Source: Haematococcus lacustris
Taxonomy: Eukaryota; Chlorophyta; Chlorophyceae; Chlamydomonadales; Haematococcaceae
Direction of reading: 5' to 3'
NCBI GenBank assembly: GCA_030144725.1
Contig: JASKMD010000031.1
Span: 9,397,823 to 9,461,822, forward strand
Length of the DNA: 64,000 nucleotides
Below, piece after piece: positions 62,701 through 64,000 of this stretch. The position numbers were made by a program, and so were the translations under genes. The first letter of the stretch is position 1. Each line of letters starts with the position of its first letter. The notes below the pieces were generated by a model. That model did no database searches and was not told where the DNA came from. It worked only from the letters and a program-made list of their open reading frames with translations.

Positions 62701-64000
62701 TCTGTCTCTGGGACAAGTTCATCGATGGTTGAGTGCACGTTGTTTTGCTTGAAAAACACTCTAGCCTTCCGGCTGAGTTCTCTGGTGGTTTTAAGCTTTT
62801 TGCCTAGTGCCTGTCTAATCCTACACATGGTCCTGCGTTGGTAGTGTTGGCCTCCCCTTGTTAGGGTCTTAGTATTGCATGTCTTTAGAGCTGCCGTCCT
62901 GCAGGTTTGTAGGAGGTGCGTAAGCATGGTGGCTGCGGTGTCTACAGCTTCCCTGGCCGGGCGTCCTGCCACTGATGTCAGGCGCTGTGGTTGTTGAGGG
63001 TTGGTCTTGCCAAGTGTAGCCAGGTGGTGGGTAGCCTCTGTGTATATGGGGGCTAAGAAGGCTGTCAGTTCTGCGTGCAACTGTGGGACGCCTGAGCTGG
63101 GTTGTTGCACTGCCAGGCGGTATGCTTCCCTGTCCTTATTGGTAACGGGGGTGGTGAGGATGGTGTAGCTGTGCTTCGGTGGTTTGTGTGGGGCTGCCAG
63201 GTCTATGCCCAGGCGGGCTGTATTCAGTGCGGCGGTGAGTGGCCTGTGGTCGCTTAGATAGGCGTTGGTATCGACGTGCGTGCGGTGCTCAGGACCGTGT
63301 CTTGCGTCGCGTGTTAGGATAGCGTCGATGCGGCTGTTGCAGTGCGGTTGCTGGTAGGTCCAGGCCCGGTCGCCGGGATCAGCTTCCTTCAGTTGCATTT
63401 CTGTGGCGAAGCCCCTCATCATGCTGTCTTGTGTGTATTCAGTGTGCTCGGAGCGATCCTCTGTTTTCATCGTGGCGTTGATATCGCCCGCCAGGATGAG
63501 TGAGCCGGGCAGGTGGCCCGTGGCTGTTCGTATATGCTCTTGCATTTTCTCGCGCAGTGAGAGCGCTTCGCCATTGGATCCCGACGGCCAGTACGTGGCG
63601 ATGATGGTGAGCTGTTCGCACTGGTGTTGGTTGAGGGTCAGGATGACGCATCGTGCATTTACCTCAGCATCGATGCTCGGTGAGAGCATAGTGGCTTGCA
63701 TTTGGATGGCTAAGTTGTGTTTGATGCCTATTAGTACTTCACTGTGGCCTCTGTGTCGGTGTGTCGTATAATCTGGCATGACTCTCTTCAGCCAGCCAAA
63801 GCCTGGATTGTTGCTCCTGGGCTGGGTCATGGTTTCAGTTAGGATCAGGATGTCCGGGCTGTGCTGGTGCACAAGGTTGAGGACGTCGTTCCTGGACCTA
63901 TGAAGGCTTCTAACGTTCAGGGTCGTTAGTGTGATATGCTGTCGATTGTGTGTTGGTTGTGGCTGCCGGGTTGGCAAGGTGCTGTGTTGTGGGTGTGGTC
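56791..64000 (-). mobile_element. Dualen-like LINE, copy B (5' beyond window)
   Basis: Inserted in opposite orientation into copy C right after its HTCQ codons. Its 3' end is the AAG/CTT tail at 56791-56806 with the conserved hairpin at 56813-56826 (CCGGT, ATTC, ACCGG). The coding frame is open to the window edge. The 5' end and target duplication lie outside. Confidence 0.93.
56901..64000 (-). CDS. LINE copy B polyprotein: APE, RT, PHD, RNase H, CCHC, restriction-like endonuclease
   Basis: Open for at least 2,358 codons with no break seen. Counting from the first Met at 63977: AP endonuclease 14-265 (LNVRSL, LTETM, TYWPSG, AGDINA, SRIDAI, SDHRPL). RT about 580-900 (KAPGPDGVENEIIKM, AYRPVGLANTVYK, QAGFRSHRNTTQQL, VDFTSAFNT, RGTIQGDSLSPFLF, IDYADDIAIL at about 838). 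PHD-like finger about 1415-1470 (CTCELCWL, CHNCKRAYHPACL, WLCPICK). RNase H about 1885-2020 (IAYTDGSCIK, NRAELTAIHAAL, ATDSLCSLYQI, HSGIIGNEGADALAK). CCHC about 2141. Restriction-like endonuclease about 2230-2260 (RPDILMV, then IIEIKYC, the PD-ExK pattern). Having both endonucleases is the hallmark of the Dualen/RandI clade. Upstream 2A/protease parts are outside the window. Confidence 0.93.
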   Translation of the reverse strand, partial: PHPQHSTLPTRQPQPTHNRQHITLTTLNVRSLHRSRNDVLNLVHQHSPDILILTETMTQPRSNNPGFGWLKRVMPDYTTHRHRGHSEVLIGIKHNLAIQMQATMLSPSIDAEVNARCVILTLNQHQCEQLTIIATYWPSGSNGEALSLREKMQEHIRTATGHLPGSLILAGDINATMKTEDRSEHTEYTQDSMMRGFATEMQLKEADPGDRAWTYQQPHCNSRIDAILTRDARHGPEHRTHVDTNAYLSDHRPLTAALNTARLGIDLAAPHKPPKHSYTILTTPVTNKDREAYRLAVQQPSSGVPQLHAELTAFLAPIYTEATHHLATLGKTNPQQPQRLTSVAGRPAREAVDTAATMLTHLLQTCRTAALKTCNTKTLTRGGQHYQRRTMCRIRQALGKKLKTTRELSRKARVFFKQNNVHSTIDELVPETDTTNAETREAVQARQGEDPTENHVQAALARLTNSYRDQIHQLDDDDSALAIAQARARMQQLISTQPKKANKRILRPSRTDHKGLQAIADPDTKTICTAPADLNRIITAAYGQKLSAPTPKTGHYITTQTRNYPWARAKADDAFALHACQNIHWLHTAIMDKAGFRECLSRLAGGKAPGPDGVENEIIKMLPWEIRDTIHQLFIIMWATGCTPRTWKTSDTCLLYKDKGQETDLNAYRPVGLANTVYKLWTSLITKTLSEYAEANGMLSKNQAGFRSHRNTTQQLQMLVMALEDAKLAKADIYALLVDFTSAFNTTCQDKLLWIMHDLGFPTDATDAVKDLYTGATTRFKTPYGHTDPVPVNRGTIQGDSLSPFLFLIYIEPLLRWLQVGAWGYKFKSATADSGVRATVSSIDYADDIAILCNTLRSLRCQADKLSAFSDWGHLIISHSKTLATAALNHSVETGMCSNAAEADKRASQQLRTVSLQGKPVTYHRPTSPFTYLGVLITMTLDWKPQHTAMITQLRQKLERLRRSFASARQAIHIIRTAVIPSLAYSFCAVPCTPGDLELYDRSINQCVKLKLRLPLGTPNAIIREDAGKLGIGISSTAQEYHARNTTALTHSLQSTDVAHAHISRSMLHKQITWLSTQASTQGHRILTLLHHTLRARQLVYASISGLSATEEGLPLYHEECQTLGRLITQASSSQAHDVVSASITCLKSLGITHASELSCKGNTHIITGNMLTSKYGKKVKQKHIIALNKLAAMAAQPSCPDATATRAIRDSRNTSLDLPPDQRKITPWAAGLTELAPTPAVPDTRARYMDMKAYAVMHATQPATADRAAAAPAVHEAIRTSSRLLKREQRATKSAPTKPNPPKAGTKRNNEGRQTQTIPQDIVRIVGLDLPGLSSWKVDKACRCKSKNLGCILGAMYGHQEAITSIDGWQWDGINKENYYKVHWKPTVIDRWALPLCAEEGYTPTHIETISREEAKDVCTCELCWLPRGDSPTCHNCKRAYHPACLDEAHLSGHKELGYWLCPICKFGSNDFKTTMRQSAHSDLIRVHWHPTLEPAPLITAHLDYMAKRNDYDEENRQIQEARHARPDAHLPAHTRQGLPDPHTWLPRCNNLHSKATFHTYPINPQTDIVGTGNCETFLQLHPHMTAPAMSLSTGEPIMPRHDLVQHVTVHDESGRTVGLLTKDQHQHLHAWLQHTPHTRNLATEAVALLRRQDAQSSHHPMRGAQDKALNTLHTTRSFPSTVQRWADPLTVRPETTTYWSPDTNDTAFGAHHNCLLVRHTGLSTWNVPADDAVALKCVNHAIHSATQEEAMATIMLIPGKTGISYPKHIDTLRRYPEYCQHLASIPPTKTRCPKPGKHAKLHIYVIWNAAGQQLVTKGNPQGWLASTATALHPQRDTHPIRNRPTNQSQPATPPSGHKQHMRLPLDRDLPTSGHQRSHEQLTHHSTTQPRMAITEWATIAYTDGSCIKTTGAAPESVGAGVYIPETNVLITAALNDPESKTINRAELTAIHAALKAGAKRIATDSLCSLYQIRRALANPMSLITHRHNDILTAIATLIIDSPATIHFYKVRAHSGIIGNEGADALAKYAALHPELANTPAYSPTTRNETKNWLSNETDGESPAPLPDCRQSVRAHMHRKHNLGLANQDSIYYQMTQEITKAAAKGAGERVMIDTNISTHAQRTAILYRTGGLYNQKLAMRWKRATDDRCPLCGEADSATHLLSGCSETLPMVQERHNGAGRLITKAISKGTLGGYISFADTGSWEKGAKESLDLPSDTLHTTLQTLGLKPEDTKHTTRPDILMVLPHKKASKDGKDTKRVCIIEIKYCSDSRWTDQLNKALTQHTHLAETIRKEDHMVAIIPILLGIGGITYEAHTRQHLLTLGITQANTTKLLNKLTRHAMEAAHSIAKTSYRLRATKGGGG

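Overview
This window looks like a repeat-dominated, GC-rich segment of a green algal nuclear genome, most likely a chlorophycean relative of Chlamydomonas or Volvox. The reasons are spliced genes with short introns (GTGAG donors, TGCAG acceptors), Ala/Gln/Pro low-complexity exons, large G-rich arrays, and non-LTR retrotransposons that carry both an AP-type and a restriction-like endonuclease, the Dualen/RandI type known from Chlamydomonas. There are no bacterial operons, CRISPR arrays or rRNA genes. The species assignment is inference.

Layout. 1-8.9 kb: a coding-like 66-bp repeat, a hairpin MITE (1826-2168), a decayed reverse transcriptase (2938-3905, minus), a 1.25-kb GGGGC array (4433-5680), and CAGGACCCTG minisatellites with other simple arrays. 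9-15 kb: the best host-gene candidate, a minus-strand gene whose ten exons can be joined by splice sites in frame. It encodes a coiled-coil segment and a 2OG-Fe(II) oxygenase-like domain, carries an in-frame TAG, and has a repeat element in its last intron. 15.3-20.6 kb: a low-complexity exon, then a minus-strand Dualen-like LINE (copy A) running into a 500-N gap. 21.1-27.1 kb: a Ty1/copia element with both LTRs and an open pol. 27-34 kb: minisatellites and element remnants. 34-35.2 kb: a small unidentified gene. 35.5-41.8 kb: a full foldback-like element. 41.8-42.4 kb: a pogo/CENP-B-type DNA-binding fragment. 43-56.8 kb: a plus-strand LINE (copy C) encoding an N-terminal protein, a 2A-like motif, two papain/Josephin-like protease modules and an AP endonuclease. 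Copy C is split by a 6.87-kb foldback-like element (46446-53315) and then cut off by a minus-strand LINE (copy B, 56791 to the window end).

Two element classes dominate. The first is the Dualen-like LINE family (copies A, B, C). Together the copies show 2A, tandem cysteine-protease modules, APE, RT, PHD finger, RNase H, CCHC and restriction-like endonuclease, plus a 3' hairpin and an AAG/CTT tail. The second is a family of elements ending in CACTCG...CGAGTG. They carry minisatellite arrays in opposite orientation near the two ends, G-rich arrays in the middle, and repeated 75-77-bp modules with canonical splice-site ends on the minus strand. No transposase was found in them. The nesting order is readable: LINE C was inserted first and was then hit by both the foldback-like element and LINE B.
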